A stretch of 64,000 nucleotides of DNA from Pseudomonas sp. R37(2017) (GTDB lineage: Bacteria; Pseudomonadota; Gammaproteobacteria; Pseudomonadales; Pseudomonadaceae). Location of the stretch: positions 92,940 to 156,939 of the forward strand of contig NZ_NEHO01000001.1 of NCBI RefSeq assembly GCF_002113375.1, given 5' to 3'. Position numbers and translations under genes: made by a program. The notes under the pieces were generated by a model, which searched no databases, was not told where the DNA came from, and was given only the letters and a program-made list of their open reading frames with translations. Position 1 is the first letter of the stretch, and each line of letters begins with the position of its first letter. Positions 9,320 to 20,851 of the stretch are shown in pieces.

Positions 9320-10610
9320 TTGCCGCGTCCTCCGTGGAGCGCCGATCCAGCCATTCAAGGGCCTCGGCGACACAATAAAATGATCCGAACAACAGGATTT
9401 CGTCGTCGCTCGTAGCCTGAGCGCACTGCCCTTCCAGGGCAGCCGCCACACTTTCGTAGGACGTGACCGAAGCGCCCAGCCCTTGCAACGCACCGTGCAG
9501 GTCCGCAACCGGACGCGCCCGAGGCGAATCCAGCGGCGCGACAGCCCAATGCTGGACACTGGCATTCAATTCGCCGACGACACCGCCCAGGTCCTTGTCC
9601 GCCAGCAGCCCGAACACCGCCAGACGCTTGACGACCGGTGGACGACTGGCCAGACGACGGGCCAGATACTCCGCCGCATGCGGGTTATGCCCCACATCCA
9701 GCAATAAATTCAAACGCTTGCCTTGCCACTCGAACTCGCGGCGATCCAGGCGACCGACCACCTTCGTTGCCCGCAGCGCTTCGACAATCTGCGCATCCAC
9801 CCAAGGCAGGCCGAGCAGCAAGTAAGCCTGCAACGCCAGCGCAGCGTTTTCCATCGGCAGATCAAGCAGCGGCAGATCGCGCAACTCGACTGCACGCCCT
9901 TGCGAATCGACACCGCGCCACTGCCAGTTGTGATCGGTGATGCCGAGATCGAAATCACGCCCACGCAGGAAAAACGGGCAGTTGAGCTCGCGCGCCTTGT
10001 CCAGCAGGGGTTGCGGAGGATTCAGATCACCGCAGAGCGCCGGAGCGCCCCGACGGAAAATACCGGCCTTCTCGAAAGCCACGGACTCTCGGGTATTACC
10101 GAGGTAGTCCGCATGATCGACGCCGATACTGGTGACCAACGCCATGTCGGCGTCCACTACATTGACCGTATCCAGGCGACCGCCCAGACCGACTTCCAGC
10201 ACCACCGCATCGAGCCCGGAGCGCTGGAACAGCCAGAACGCCGCCAGGGTGCCCATTTCGAAGTAAGTCAGGGAAGTTTCACCGCGCCCGGCCTCTACCG
10301 CAGCAAAGGCCTCGCACAGTTCGGCATCCGAGGCTTCGACACCATTGACCGTTACACGCTCGTTGTAGCGCAGCAGGTGCGGGGAGTTGTAAACCCCGAC
10401 CTTCAAGCCCTGGGCGCGCAGCAAGGACGCCACGAACGCACAGGTGGAACCCTTGCCGTTGGTCCCGGTGACCGTAATCACCCGTGGCGCCGGCTTGCCC
10501 AGCCCCATGCGGGACGCTACCTGCTGCGACCGCTCCAGCCCCATGTCGATGGCTGAAGGGTGCAACTGCTCAAGGTAGGCGAGCCATTCGCCGAGGGTAC
10601 GCTGGGTCAT
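9303..10610 (-). CDS. folC: Bifunctional folylpolyglutamate synthase / dihydrofolate synthase
   Basis: This ATP-dependent Mur-ligase-family enzyme (435 residues) adds glutamate to dihydropteroate and to folates. The P-loop is [13 protein letters not shown] near residue 50. The start at 10610 ([15 protein letters not shown]) overlaps the accD stop by 4 bases, which marks translational coupling. The longer upstream frame lies wholly inside accD and is rejected. Confidence 0.96.
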   Translation of the reverse strand: MTQRTLGEWLAYLEQLHPSAIDMGLERSQQVASRMGLGKPAPRVITVTGTNGKGSTCAFVASLLRAQGLKVGVYNSPHLLRYNERVTVNGVEASDAELCEAFAAVEAGRGETSLTYFEMGTLAAFWLFQRSGLDAVVLEVGLGGRLDTVNVVDADMALVTSIGVDHADYLGNTRESVAFEKAGIFRRGAPALCGDLNPPQPLLDKARELNCPFFLRGRDFDLGITDHNWQWRGVDSQGRAVELRDLPLLDLPMENAALALQAYLLLGLPWVDAQIVEALRATKVVGRLDRREFEWQGKRLNLLLDVGHNPHAAEYLARRLASRPPVVKRLAVFGLLADKDLGGVVGELNASVQHWAVAPLDSPRARPVADLHGALQGLGASVTSYESVAAALEGQCAQATSDDEILLFGSFYCVAEALEWLDRRSTEDAANGIAG

Positions 10611-11527
10611 ACGCTGGCAGGTACCGGTGGAACCACGATCGGCTCGACAGGGGCAGCCACGAACTTCGGCGTCGGCAAGCCCATCATTTGCGCCAGCAGG
10701 TTGCCCAGACGCGGACGCAGTTCCTGACGGTCGATGATCATGTCGATGGCACCGTGCTCCAGCAGGAACTCGCTGCGCTGGAAGCCTTCCGGCAGTTTTT
10801 CGCGCACGGTCTGCTCGATCACACGCGGACCGGCAAAACCGATCAACGCCTTCGGCTCGCCGACAATCACGTCGCCCAGCATCGCCAGACTGGCGGAAAC
10901 GCCACCGTAGACCGGGTCGGTCAGCACGGAGATGAACGGGATGCCCTCTTCGCGCAGGCGCGCCAGCACCGCGGAGGTCTTGGCCATCTGCATCAGGGAG
11001 ATCAGCGCTTCCTGCATCCGCGCACCACCGGAGGCGGAGAAGCAGACCATCGGGCAACGTTTTTCCAGGGCGTAGTTGGCGGCACGAACGAAGCGCTCAC
11101 CGACGATGGCGCCCATCGAACCGCCCATGAAGGAAAACTCGAACGCCGAAACCACAATCGGCATACCCAGCAAAGTACCGCTCATGGAAACCAGCGCGTC
11201 CTTTTCACCGGTCTGCTTTTGCGCAGCGGTCAGGCGGTCCTTGTACTTCTTGCCGTCGCGGAACTTCAGGCGGTCGACCGGCTCCAGGTCAGCACCCAGC
11301 TCGGTACGGCCTTCAACGTCGAGGAAGATGTCGATACGGGCGCGAGCGCCGATGCGCATGTGATGATTGCACTTGGGGCAAACGTCCAGGGTCTTTTCCA
11401 ACTCCGGACGATACAGCACAGCCTCGCAAGAAGGGCATTTGTGCCAAAGACCTTCAGGCACCGAGCTCTTCTTGACCTCGGAACGCATGATCGAAGGGAT
11501 CAGTTTGTCTACTAACCAGTTGCTCAT
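10607..11527 (-). CDS. accD: Acetyl-CoA carboxylase carboxyltransferase subunit beta
   Basis: This is the beta half of the carboxyltransferase that makes malonyl-CoA for fatty acid synthesis, working with AccA. The N-terminal zinc ribbon has four cysteines arranged Cys-x2-Cys-x15-Cys-x2-Cys (HKCPSC and DVCPKC), followed by the crotonase-type fold with [10 protein letters not shown]. The length of 306 residues is normal. A 217-base gap upstream suggests its own promoter in addition to read-through from trpF. Confidence 0.97.
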   Translation of the reverse strand: MSNWLVDKLIPSIMRSEVKKSSVPEGLWHKCPSCEAVLYRPELEKTLDVCPKCNHHMRIGARARIDIFLDVEGRTELGADLEPVDRLKFRDGKKYKDRLTAAQKQTGEKDALVSMSGTLLGMPIVVSAFEFSFMGGSMGAIVGERFVRAANYALEKRCPMVCFSASGGARMQEALISLMQMAKTSAVLARLREEGIPFISVLTDPVYGGVSASLAMLGDVIVGEPKALIGFAGPRVIEQTVREKLPEGFQRSEFLLEHGAIDMIIDRQELRPRLGNLLAQMMGLPTPKFVAAPVEPIVVPPVPASV

Positions 11528-11744
11528 GCTTTCTTTCTCCAGTACCGGCGGCTCGAACGCTCTGGTTCGCAGCCCCGTGTATGCCCTAGCGCTAAATTCA
11601 TGTGTGCGGCGACGGTCGATGGACTGCCACGGTCAGCGCGAAACATGACCTGCGTGCAACCACAAACCCTCGGATCTGCCTGCTGCATGCAGTGCATCCG
11701 CTTTGTACAGTGCAGTGGACGGCGGCAGTCTGCCAGCCGTCACA

Positions 11745-12371
11745 TCAACAGGTGCTACCGCGTACCGCTTTGATAAATGCCTGAATCTTTGCGTGATCCT
11801 TGATGCCCTTGCTCGCCTCTACCCCGCCACTGACATCCACCGCATATGGCCGAACGCGTGCAACCGCTTCGGCGACGTTATCCGGCGTCAGACCTCCGGC
11901 GAGAATGATCGGTTTGCTCAAGTTCGGCGGTATCAGTGACCAGTCAAATGCCTCGCCGGTTCCTCCAGGAACGCCTTCGACATAGGTATCGAGCAAGATT
12001 CCGCTGGCACTTGCATAGGCATCACAGGCCGCGGCGATGTCATCGCCCGCCTTGACCCGCAGGGCCTTGATGTACGGGCGGTGCCAACCCTCACAATCCG
12101 CCGCGCTTTCATCACCGTGAAACTGCAGCAAGTCCAGGGGCACCGCATCGAGCAGTTCACCCAGCTCGCAACGGCTGGCATTGACGAACAGGCCCACGGT
12201 TGTCACGAACGGCGGCAGCGCCTGGATAATCGAGCGCGCCTGCTGGAACGTCACCGCACGAGGGCTTTTGGCGTAGAACACCAATCCGATGGCATCGGCC
12301 CCGGCCTCGACGGCTGCCAACGCATCCTCTATGCGGGTAATCCCACAGATCTTGCTGCGAACGGCTGACAT
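11745..12371 (-). CDS. trpF: Phosphoribosylanthranilate isomerase
   Basis: This catalyses the third step of tryptophan synthesis, an Amadori rearrangement. It is a TIM barrel of 208 residues with the conserved KICGIT motif carrying the catalytic Cys, and [14 protein letters not shown] with the catalytic Asp. The start at 12371 ([10 protein letters not shown]) is standard. As usual in Pseudomonas, trpF sits apart from the other trp genes, between truA and accD. Confidence 0.96.
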   Translation of the reverse strand: MSAVRSKICGITRIEDALAAVEAGADAIGLVFYAKSPRAVTFQQARSIIQALPPFVTTVGLFVNASRCELGELLDAVPLDLLQFHGDESAADCEGWHRPYIKALRVKAGDDIAAACDAYASASGILLDTYVEGVPGGTGEAFDWSLIPPNLSKPIILAGGLTPDNVAEAVARVRPYAVDVSGGVEASKGIKDHAKIQAFIKAVRGSTC

Positions 12372-12434
12372 GTCGATACAACTCCAAGACAAATCCGGGA
12401 AAGTCCCGGATGGTAACAAAAGCATTCGAGGGCG

Positions 12435-13259
12435 TCAGCCGCCAAGTTCCGAGAAGCCGGTCAGGAAGTGTGGACCGATGTAACGCTCGGGCAATTCGAA
12501 CTCGTCACGGTACTCGACCTGCACCAGATACAGACCGAATGGATGCGCCGTCACGCCACCGGTCCGGCGAATCCGGCTCTCAAGCACCTCTTTCATCCAC
12601 TCCACCGGACGCTCGCCGGCGCCGATGGTCATCAGCACGCCGGCAATGTTGCGCACCATGTGATGCAGAAAGGCGTTGGCGCGAATATCCAGCACGATCA
12701 TCTTGCCGTGGCGGGTGACGCGCAGGTGATGCAACTCCTTGATTGGCGACTTGGCCTGGCACTGGCCAGCGCGGAATGCGCTGAAATCATGGATACCGAG
12801 CAGGTACTGGGCGGCCTCGGCCATGCGTTCGACGTCCAGCGGGCGGTGGTTCCAGGTCACCTCTTCGTTCAGGTGCGCCGGGCGGATCTGATCGTTGTAG
12901 ATCACGTAGCGATAACGCCGGGCAATGGCCTTGAACCGCGCGTGGAAATGCGCCGGCATGACCTTGGCCCAGCTGACGCTGACGTCGTGGGGCAAGTTGA
13001 TGTTGGCGCCCATGGTCCAGGCCTTCATCGAACGCTCGACCTGGGTATCGAAATGCACCACCTGCCCGCAGGCATGCACCCCGGCGTCGGTACGCCCGGC
13101 GCACATCAGCGAAACGGGTGAGTCAGCGACTTTGGACAAGGCGTTTTCGAGGGTTTCCTGCACGGTGAGGACCCCGGACGCCTGGCGCTGCCAGCCGCGG
13201 TAGCGCGAGCCTTTGTATTCGACGCCCAGCGCGATCCGGAAAAAGCCGTCGGCTGCCAT
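12435..13259 (-). CDS. truA: tRNA pseudouridine(38-40) synthase
   Basis: It converts uridines 38-40 in the anticodon stem of many tRNAs to pseudouridine. The catalytic Asp is in AGRTDAGVHACGQVVHFDT. The 274-residue form starts MAADGFFRIALGVEYKG. No clear ribosome site precedes it, and an in-frame TTG at 13289 would add ten residues, so the start is not certain. It lies between fimV and trpF. Confidence 0.94.
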   Translation of the reverse strand: MAADGFFRIALGVEYKGSRYRGWQRQASGVLTVQETLENALSKVADSPVSLMCAGRTDAGVHACGQVVHFDTQVERSMKAWTMGANINLPHDVSVSWAKVMPAHFHARFKAIARRYRYVIYNDQIRPAHLNEEVTWNHRPLDVERMAEAAQYLLGIHDFSAFRAGQCQAKSPIKELHHLRVTRHGKMIVLDIRANAFLHHMVRNIAGVLMTIGAGERPVEWMKEVLESRIRRTGGVTAHPFGLYLVQVEYRDEFELPERYIGPHFLTGFSELGG

Positions 13260-13380
13260 TTCGGCGGCCGGGTTATCTATATTTGCCAAGGAAGGACAGC
13301 CTGCTGTGTACCAAAGGCGGGCATTATAAGGCCGCCGGGCGGGGATGCCAGAGAGATCTCCTTTGACTGTTCCGCCCTCA

Positions 13381-13405
13381 TCGCGGGCAAGCCCGCTCCC
13401 ACAGG
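13381..13405 (+). repeat. Single REP element
   Basis: TCGCGGGCAAGCCCGCTCCC plus ACAGG is one half of the REPIN units at 17453 and 20742. It lies between truA and fimV. Confidence 0.8.
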
Positions 13406-13461
13406 GTTCTGTGGCGCTCAAAAAGCCTGCGAAGCCACGACAGGCGACATCGACTCATCGA

Positions 13462-13496
13462 CCAAACAAAAACGGCAGCCTCAATGGACTGCCGTT
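13462..13496 (-). terminator. Rho-independent terminator after fimV
   Basis: On the minus strand AACGGCAG (13489-13496) pairs with CTGCCGTT (13471-13478), followed by TTTTTGTTT. It is 22 bases past the fimV stop and separates fimV from truA. Confidence 0.88.
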
Positions 13497-13518
13497 CTGT
13501 TCACAACATACCGATCAC

Positions 13519-16143
13519 TCAAGCCAGGCGCGAAAGCATCTCCCTGGCTTCGCTCTTCTGCTCGGCATTGCCTTCGCTCACGACCTCATTGAGGATGTCG
13601 CGGGCGCCATCGCTGTCGCCCATGTCGATATAGGCCTGAGCCAGGTCGAGCTTGGTGGCCGCTTCGTCGGTACCCGAGAGGAAGTCGAAGTCATCGTCGC
13701 CATCGAGTGCGGCATCAGCCTCGGTAAACGTCGGCTCGCCGAGACTGCTGGACAGGCTCTCCAGCTCGGCGTGGACGTCCTCCAGCTCCGCCGCGAACGC
13801 GTCCGGCACATCCGGCACTTGCATTTCGTCGGCCAGCGACAGATCGAAATCGGCCGGCAGCTCCAGATCATCCAGAGCGATCTCGGGAACGACTGGGGGT
13901 TGGGCGGCAGGAAAATCCTTCACGCCCTCATCCAGATCCAGCAGGAAATCGTCTTCAGCCAGCATCGCCGGTGACGGCTCCGCACCGAGATCCAGGTCCA
14001 GATCGAAGTCCGACAGATCGTCGAGGCTTTCCTTGATTTCAGTCTGTTGCTGCAACACCGAGCCGAAACTCAGATCGTCGTCCAGCGGGAACTCGTCCAG
14101 ATCCGCCAGCGCGGTCACTTCAGGCTCCGGCGCAGGTGCAGGCGCCACCGGCGTAATCGAGTCCAGATCATCCAGGCTCAGGTCGAAGGCGCTGTCGAGA
14201 TCGTCCTCCAGCGGCGCGGAAGCTGGCTCCGGCACTTGCGGCTCGTCAAGCAGCAGATCCTTGACGTATTGCGCGTCCAGCTCGGCAGCAACGGCGGCCG
14301 CGGCAATGCCGCCGGCAGCCACCAGCGCCATGGCCGGGAAACGACTTTTGAGTTTTTCAACCTGGGCGTAGTTGTCGCCATTGGCCACCAGCTTACGCTC
14401 CTGGCCGACAAAGGCATCGCGGTCGCCTTGCTGGCCGTAGACTTCCATCAGTTTCAGGCGCAAGTCGCTGCGCTGAGGCTCTTGCTTGACACCGTCCTCC
14501 AGCAACGCGGCGGCCTGGTTCAAACGACCGGCATTGATGTGCGACTGAGCCTGGCCCAGCACGTCGTCGGAACGCTCGGCAGCCGGCGCCACCAATGGCG
14601 CGGCAATCGGCGTGGTCATCACCACCGGAGCAACCACCGGCGCGGGTGCGGGAGCTGGCGTCGGTGCAGTTGCCAGCTTCACGCTCGGCGGTGGCACTTC
14701 CAGGCCTTCGAAGCTGCTTTCCGGCAGATCGAGATCGGCCGAGAACGGCGGCTCTTCAGCCAGGGCACGGGCCATGCGCAGATGCTTCTCGGCTTCTTGC
14801 TGGGCCTTGCGACGACGCGCCAGCAACAGCAGCAGGAGCAACAGCACCACCACACCGCCGCCCATCAGCCCCAACAGCACCGGATTGGTCAGCAACTCAT
14901 TGAATTTCTGATCGTCGGATGCCGTGGGGGTCGCTTCGAGAGGCTTCTCGGCCGGCGCCGGAGTAGCCTCGGGCGCTGGCGCAGGGGCAACCGGTGCCGC
15001 TTCTGTCGGAGCAGGCGTTGCCGGATTGGGTGTCAGCTCGGCCGACATCGCCGGAGCCGTCGCGGCAGCTGGCGCAGCATTGGCGCCCTCGGCCTGCAAC
15101 TTGGCCAGCTGGTTGTTCTTCAGCTCGATCAGGCGTTGCAGCTTGTCCATCTGGCTTTGCAGATCGGCTACGCGACTTTTCAGCTCGGCGTTATCACGAC
15201 GACTGGCATCGAGGCTCTCCTGGGTTACCGCCAACTTGTTGCTCAGGGCCTTGGCATCGCCGGCAGCTCCTTTGCCACGGTTCTTGCCAGACTCGGCAGA
15301 AACCAGGCTCAGCTTGTCACTGGACGCTTGCGCCGGAGCACCCTCGGTACGAGCGCGATTGGTGGCATCAAGCTGTTGCTGCCCTGCCCCTGGTTTCGCC
15401 ACATAACGGCGACCCTGACGCCAGGCCTTGTTCTGCGCGGCTACTTCGGCAATGGCCTTGGGCTGCGACAGGCCGGTGCTTTGCACCTGATCCGGCAGAC
15501 GCAACACCTGGCCGGTTTTCAGGCGGTTGATGTTGCCGTCAATGAAGGCGTCCGGGTTCAGCGCCTGGATGGCCAGCATGGTTTGCTGGATCGAACCGCC
15601 ATTACGCGCCTTCGCGGCGATTTCCCACAGGGTATCGCGCGGCGTGGTGGTGTACTGGGACGGCTTGGTCGCACCGGTCACCGGCGCGGCAACCGTTGAA
15701 GTCGGTGCGGGCTGCGCAGCCGCCTCGGCGGTTTGCGTTGAGAATTTCGATGGATCGAGCAGCACACTGTAGTCACGCAGCAAACGACCATTGGGCCACA
15801 TGACCTGAACCAGGAACTTCACCATGGGCTCAGAGAGTGGCTTGCTGGAAGTCACGCGCAGGATGCTTTTACCGCTGGCGTTCAGCACCGGGGTGAAGGT
15901 CAAGTCATTGAGAAACGCCTGGCGGTCGACACCGGCCTTGGCGAAATCTTCCGGCGAAGCCAGGCTCGGCACCACTTCGGCAGCCGTGAGATCCTTGACA
16001 TCGAGCAGCTCGATTTCTGCCACCAGAGGCTGGTTGAGCGTCGATTTCAGGGTCAACTCCCCGAGCCCGAGGGCATGCGCCATACCGGAGGACAGCGCCG
16101 AGGCGGCCGCTATTGCTAACACCAGTTTGCGAACTTGAACCAT
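13519..16143 (-). CDS. fimV: FimV/HubP family polar landmark protein
   Basis: This is an inner-membrane protein of 874 residues that organises the cell pole and supports type IV pilus function. The order is: signal peptide (cut after GMAHA), a periplasmic domain starting LGLGELTLKSTLNQPL, a LysM peptidoglycan-binding domain near residues 165-225 (DTLWEIAAKARNG), a coiled coil (about 320-370), a Pro/Ala-rich linker, one membrane helix near 435-455 (GLMGGGVVVLLLLLLLLA), a long acidic cytoplasmic part, and a C-terminal TPR-like FimV motif (KLDLAQAYIDMGD). The start at 16143 is chosen because the signal peptide begins there. Confidence 0.94.
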   Translation of the reverse strand: MVQVRKLVLAIAAASALSSGMAHALGLGELTLKSTLNQPLVAEIELLDVKDLTAAEVVPSLASPEDFAKAGVDRQAFLNDLTFTPVLNASGKSILRVTSSKPLSEPMVKFLVQVMWPNGRLLRDYSVLLDPSKFSTQTAEAAAQPAPTSTVAAPVTGATKPSQYTTTPRDTLWEIAAKARNGGSIQQTMLAIQALNPDAFIDGNINRLKTGQVLRLPDQVQSTGLSQPKAIAEVAAQNKAWRQGRRYVAKPGAGQQQLDATNRARTEGAPAQASSDKLSLVSAESGKNRGKGAAGDAKALSNKLAVTQESLDASRRDNAELKSRVADLQSQMDKLQRLIELKNNQLAKLQAEGANAAPAAATAPAMSAELTPNPATPAPTEAAPVAPAPAPEATPAPAEKPLEATPTASDDQKFNELLTNPVLLGLMGGGVVVLLLLLLLLARRRKAQQEAEKHLRMARALAEEPPFSADLDLPESSFEGLEVPPPSVKLATAPTPAPAPAPVVAPVVMTTPIAAPLVAPAAERSDDVLGQAQSHINAGRLNQAAALLEDGVKQEPQRSDLRLKLMEVYGQQGDRDAFVGQERKLVANGDNYAQVEKLKSRFPAMALVAAGGIAAAAVAAELDAQYVKDLLLDEPQVPEPASAPLEDDLDSAFDLSLDDLDSITPVAPAPAPEPEVTALADLDEFPLDDDLSFGSVLQQQTEIKESLDDLSDFDLDLDLGAEPSPAMLAEDDFLLDLDEGVKDFPAAQPPVVPEIALDDLELPADFDLSLADEMQVPDVPDAFAAELEDVHAELESLSSSLGEPTFTEADAALDGDDDFDFLSGTDEAATKLDLAQAYIDMGDSDGARDILNEVVSEGNAEQKSEAREMLSRLA

Positions 16144-16347
16144 TAGCTCATCCTTAGTTTGAACATTCCTCGGCCAGCGAGAAGGTATTGATAACCGCTG
16201 CCGCAAGGCATTGCGCACAACGGCGAGGGTCGTCGCGCGCGGTCTATTCATTAATGCCCGGAAAGCCCCGCAGAGTGGCTCGCCTTCAGCACTCCGGCAA
16301 GCATAGGCTCGCCCGGAATCATTCGACAAATTGTTGCGAAGTATCTT

Positions 16348-17358
16348 TTACAGCAGGTCTTTTATCAACAACTCGGCCAGCTGCACAGCGTTGAGCGCAG
16401 TGCCTTTGCGTACGTTATCTGACGTCAGCCACAAATTAAGTTCCGACAGGTCGTCGATCCCATGGCGAACCCGACCGATGTAGACCACATCCTGCCCTAC
16501 AGCATCGCCCACCGGCGTCGGGTAATCGCCAGCCTCTACCAACTCGATGCCGGGTGCGTCCTCCAGCGCCGCATTGATTTTCGCCAGGTCGATTTCACTC
16601 GCGGCCTGCAGGGTCACGCTATAGCTATCGCCAAAAAACACCGGGGCTTGAATGCACGTGACGGAAATCTTCAATGAAGGCAGCGCCATGACCTGGCGCA
16701 ATTCACGCACCAGGCGTTTTTCCAGCAGCGTGTGACCTTGTTCGTCCGGTTTGCCGACTTCCGCCAGCAGGTTGAAGGTCATCTGCCGATCAAAGAATTT
16801 CGGCTCCAACGGACGCATGTTGAGCAGTTCAGCAGTCTGTCGCGCCAACTCGGTCACGGCTTCACGGCCCAGGGTGGACACCGCCAGGTTCGCCGTCAGG
16901 CTGATGCGCTGCAGATCGAGCAAGCCCAGCAATGGTGCGAGGACCACCGCCAGCGTGGTGGCCGACGGGCTTGGACTGCTGACCAGAAAGGGCTTTTTCA
17001 AGCCTGCCAGCACTTGGGCGTTGGCCTCGGGCACGACCTGCGGCGCCTTTTCCGCCGGCAAGGCACCGGAAAGATCGATCACCGAGCAACCGGCATCTGT
17101 CGCGCGGGAAGCAAAACTCAAGGAAACCGCCGGGCCGGCGGCAAAAAAAGCTAATTGCACTTTGCTGAAGTCGAACTCATCGACTTCCCGCACTCGCACG
17201 TTCTTGCCACGAAACAGCACCGAACTGCCAGCGGATTCACTGCTGGCCAGCAGGTGCAGAGCGCCGATCGGGAAATCGCGCTCTTCGAGAATCTGCACGA
17301 GCGTTTCGCCGACAGTACCGGTGGCGCCGATCACGGCAATATCAATGGACTGGCTCAT
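16348..17358 (-). CDS. usg: USG-1-type aspartate-semialdehyde dehydrogenase paralogue, probably not catalytic
   Basis: This is a 336-residue homologue of Asd with an N-terminal NADP-binding motif (VIGATGTVGETLVQIL). Where active Asd has a Cys in an N-C-(S/T) motif, this protein has SSPSPSATTLAVV, so the nucleophilic cysteine is missing. This matches USG-1 proteins, which lie beside asd or fimV/truA and whose role is not defined. The start at 17358 is set by the MSQSIDIAVIG N-terminus. It follows asd, separated by a terminator and a REPIN. Confidence 0.9.
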   Translation of the reverse strand: MSQSIDIAVIGATGTVGETLVQILEERDFPIGALHLLASSESAGSSVLFRGKNVRVREVDEFDFSKVQLAFFAAGPAVSLSFASRATDAGCSVIDLSGALPAEKAPQVVPEANAQVLAGLKKPFLVSSPSPSATTLAVVLAPLLGLLDLQRISLTANLAVSTLGREAVTELARQTAELLNMRPLEPKFFDRQMTFNLLAEVGKPDEQGHTLLEKRLVRELRQVMALPSLKISVTCIQAPVFFGDSYSVTLQAASEIDLAKINAALEDAPGIELVEAGDYPTPVGDAVGQDVVYIGRVRHGIDDLSELNLWLTSDNVRKGTALNAVQLAELLIKDLL

Positions 17359-17452
17359 GGTTTGACCTCTGGCGAAACGGCGGGAGCGGCACTTTACCGG
17401 GTGGGTGGCATGCAGGCAATTCTGCCGGGCCTTGTGGCGCAAGTAATGGCCC

Positions 17453-17517
17453 CTTCGCGAGCAGGCTCGCTCCCACAAGGAAATGCGATCAATGTGGGAG
17501 CGAGCCTGCTCGCGAAG
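17453..17517. repeat. REPIN with perfect 25-bp arms
   Basis: Arms at 17453-17477 and 17493-17517 are exact reverse complements, starting CTTCGCGAGCAGGCTCGCTC, with a 15-base centre. It lies between usg and asd. Confidence 0.92.
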
Positions 17518-17544
17518 GCGTCGGGCCTGACAACATTTTTTCCA

Positions 17545-17578
17545 TAAAAAAACCCGCACCTCTTTCAAGGCGCGGGTT
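17545..17578 (-). terminator. Rho-independent terminator after asd
   Basis: On the minus strand AACCCGC (17572-17578) pairs with GCGGGTT (17551-17557), followed by a run of T. It is 20 bases past the asd stop. Confidence 0.88.
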
Positions 17579-17597
17579 CTTTCATTGCTTCAATCGA

Positions 17598-18710
17598 TCA
17601 ACGCTCGAGCAGGATCCGCAGCATGCGACGCAGCGGCTCTGCCGCGCCCCACAGCAACTGGTCGCCGACGGTAAACGCGCCGACAAACTGCGAACCCATG
17701 TTCAGCTTGCGCAGACGGCCAACCGGGATGTTCAGGGTGCCGGTGACCTTGTTCGGGCTCAGTTCCTGAATGCTGGTCTCACGGTTGTTTGGCACCAGCT
17801 TGACCCAAGGGTTGTGCTGGCTGATCAGCCCTTCGATATCGGCGATCGGTACGTCTTTGTTCAGCTTGATGGTCAGTGCCTGGCTGTGGCACCGCATGGC
17901 GCCGATGCGCACGCAGATACCGTCGACCGGGATCGGGCTCTTGAAGCGACCGAGGATCTTGTTGGTCTCGGCCTGGGCCTTCCACTCTTCGCGGCTCTGG
18001 CCGTTCGGCAGTTCCTTGTCGATCCACGGGATCAGGCTGCCGGCCAGCGGTACGCCGAAGTTTTCGGTCGGGTACGCGTCGCTGCGCATGGCTTCGGCAA
18101 CACGACGGTCGATGTCGAGGATCGCGCTGGCCGGATCGGCCAGTTGATCGGCGACAGAAGCGTGGGTCGCGCCCATTTGCTTGATCAGTTCACGCATGTT
18201 CTGCGCGCCGGCACCGGAGGCCGCCTGATAAGTCATGGCGCTCATCCACTCCACCAGGCCAGCTTCGAACAGGCCACCCAGGCCCATCAGCATCAGGCTG
18301 ACGGTGCAGTTGCCGCCGATGTAGTTCTTGGTACCGGCGTCCAGTTGCTGGTCGATGACCTTGCGGTTCACCGGATCCAGAACGATCACCGCGTCATCCT
18401 GCATGCGCAGGCTGGAAGCGGCGTCGATCCAGTAACCCTGCCAGCCGGCTTCGCGCAGTTTGGGGAAGACTTCGCTGGTGTAGTCGCCACCCTGGCAGGT
18501 CAGAATCACGTCGAGGGTTTTCAGCTCTTCAATGCTGTAAGCGTCCTTGAGCGGAGCAATGTCCTTGCCCACGGACGGGCCTTGGCCACCGACATTGGAA
18601 GTGGTGAAAAACACCGGCTCGATGAGATCAAAATCCTGCTCTTCCAGCATCCGCTGCATGAGCACGGAACCGACCATACCGCGCCAACCGATCAGACCTA
18701 CACGTTTCAT
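17598..18710 (-). CDS. asd: Aspartate-semialdehyde dehydrogenase
   Basis: It reduces aspartyl phosphate to the semialdehyde, the branch point to lysine/diaminopimelate, threonine and methionine. The N-terminus [17 protein letters not shown] is the NADP-binding motif. The catalytic Cys lies in [12 protein letters not shown] near residue 135. The length of 370 residues matches the gammaproteobacterial type. It follows leuB by 66 bases and has its own terminator. Confidence 0.97.
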   Translation of the reverse strand: MKRVGLIGWRGMVGSVLMQRMLEEQDFDLIEPVFFTTSNVGGQGPSVGKDIAPLKDAYSIEELKTLDVILTCQGGDYTSEVFPKLREAGWQGYWIDAASSLRMQDDAVIVLDPVNRKVIDQQLDAGTKNYIGGNCTVSLMLMGLGGLFEAGLVEWMSAMTYQAASGAGAQNMRELIKQMGATHASVADQLADPASAILDIDRRVAEAMRSDAYPTENFGVPLAGSLIPWIDKELPNGQSREEWKAQAETNKILGRFKSPIPVDGICVRIGAMRCHSQALTIKLNKDVPIADIEGLISQHNPWVKLVPNNRETSIQELSPNKVTGTLNIPVGRLRKLNMGSQFVGAFTVGDQLLWGAAEPLRRMLRILLER

Positions 18711-18776
18711 CGCAACTACACCTTCTTGAAATGTGGGCCGCTGCCTTGTCTTGAATTTGGCAGCGGGCCCGAGAGA

Positions 18777-19859
<1,083 letters not shown>

Positions 19860-19924
19860 GCTTTCCTCATGTCATCAGTCGGTGCGCCCGTGGGCGCGCC
19901 CGGAAAAAGTCTTTCTTGAAACCC

Positions 19925-20695
19925 TTATCGCTCAGCCATCAGCACCAGTACATCGGTACTGAACGAACCATCGGCCTCAATCTCAAAATATTCGCGTACT
20001 TCGTTGCCCATGGACTGCTGCAAAGCGCGGATCGCGGCGCGCATCACTTCTGGCGTGCGCATGCGCTCGACCCAACTGCTGTACTCCAACCGCAGGCGCT
20101 GACGGATGGTGCTGCGCGTGTGCAACCCCGCCTCGCTGACCTGGCGCAACCACTCGCCAGCGGAATAATCGCGCACATGGCTGGTGTCGCGCAGCACTTC
20201 GACACTTTGCAGGTAAGTGTCGAACAGCGGGCTGCCCGGCGACAACACATCGATGAACGCCGCGACACCACCGGGCTTCAACACCCGGCGCACTTCCCGC
20301 AACGCCACACCCAGATCGCTCCAATGATGCGCCGAATAACGGCTGAAGACGAAATCGAACTCGCCATCGGCGAACGGCAGGCGCTCGGCGGCGCCGTTGA
20401 CCGTGGTGACGTTGCTCAGGCCACGATCGACAGCCGCAGCGGTTACGACATCGAGCATCTGCTGCGACAGGTCATAGGCCACCACTTCCTTGACCAGCGG
20501 CGCCACATGAAAACTCACGTGACCGGCGCCGCAACCAAGGTCCAGGACCCGGGCACCGCCCTGCCCCGCCAGCTCAGCCTGGAGCAGCGCGAATTCAGTG
20601 CCTTGAGCGTGTACGGCGCTGCTCAGATAGGCCGCGGCCTGTTCACCGAATTGCTTCTGGACTACCTGGGTGTGCTGGGCGGTGCTGGTGGTCAT
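19925..20695 (-). CDS. Class I SAM-dependent methyltransferase inside the leu operon
   Basis: This UbiE/Coq5-like Rossmann methyltransferase has 256 residues. SAM motif I is VLDLGCGAGHVSFHVAP (about residues 47-63), with the acidic loop AYDLSQQML after it and RVLKPGGVAAFID later. The start at 20695 (MTTSTAQHTQVVQKQFGEQA) is preferred because the longer frame would run into the REPIN. It is inserted between leuD and leuB. The substrate is unknown and a role in leucine synthesis is not implied. Confidence 0.88.
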   Translation of the reverse strand: MTTSTAQHTQVVQKQFGEQAAAYLSSAVHAQGTEFALLQAELAGQGGARVLDLGCGAGHVSFHVAPLVKEVVAYDLSQQMLDVVTAAAVDRGLSNVTTVNGAAERLPFADGEFDFVFSRYSAHHWSDLGVALREVRRVLKPGGVAAFIDVLSPGSPLFDTYLQSVEVLRDTSHVRDYSAGEWLRQVSEAGLHTRSTIRQRLRLEYSSWVERMRTPEVMRAAIRALQQSMGNEVREYFEIEADGSFSTDVLVLMAER

Positions 20696-20741
20696 GGGGA
20701 CTTCCTTATTGGGTTTAGCCGTGTGTCGTCCGAGCTGCCGT

Positions 20742-20818
20742 CTTCGCGAGCAAGCCCGCTCCCACAGGGGTTTTGTATACGCCACAAATCCAATGTGGGA
20801 GCGGGCTTGCCCGCGAAG
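20742..20818. repeat. REPIN with 25-bp arms
   Basis: Arms at 20742-20766 and 20794-20818 are reverse complements with one mismatch, starting CTTCGCGAGCAAGCCCGCTC. It lies between leuD and the methyltransferase, inside the operon, where it could stabilise the upstream leuCD message. Confidence 0.9.
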
Positions 20819-20851
20819 AGGCCGGCCCTGACTACATCAATCTCGGATCAT

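Noticed and set aside
14047..15699. 550-codon plus-strand frame opposite fimV
   Set aside because: It is a low-complexity antisense shadow rich in Arg, His and Gln, while the minus strand encodes LysM and FimV domains.
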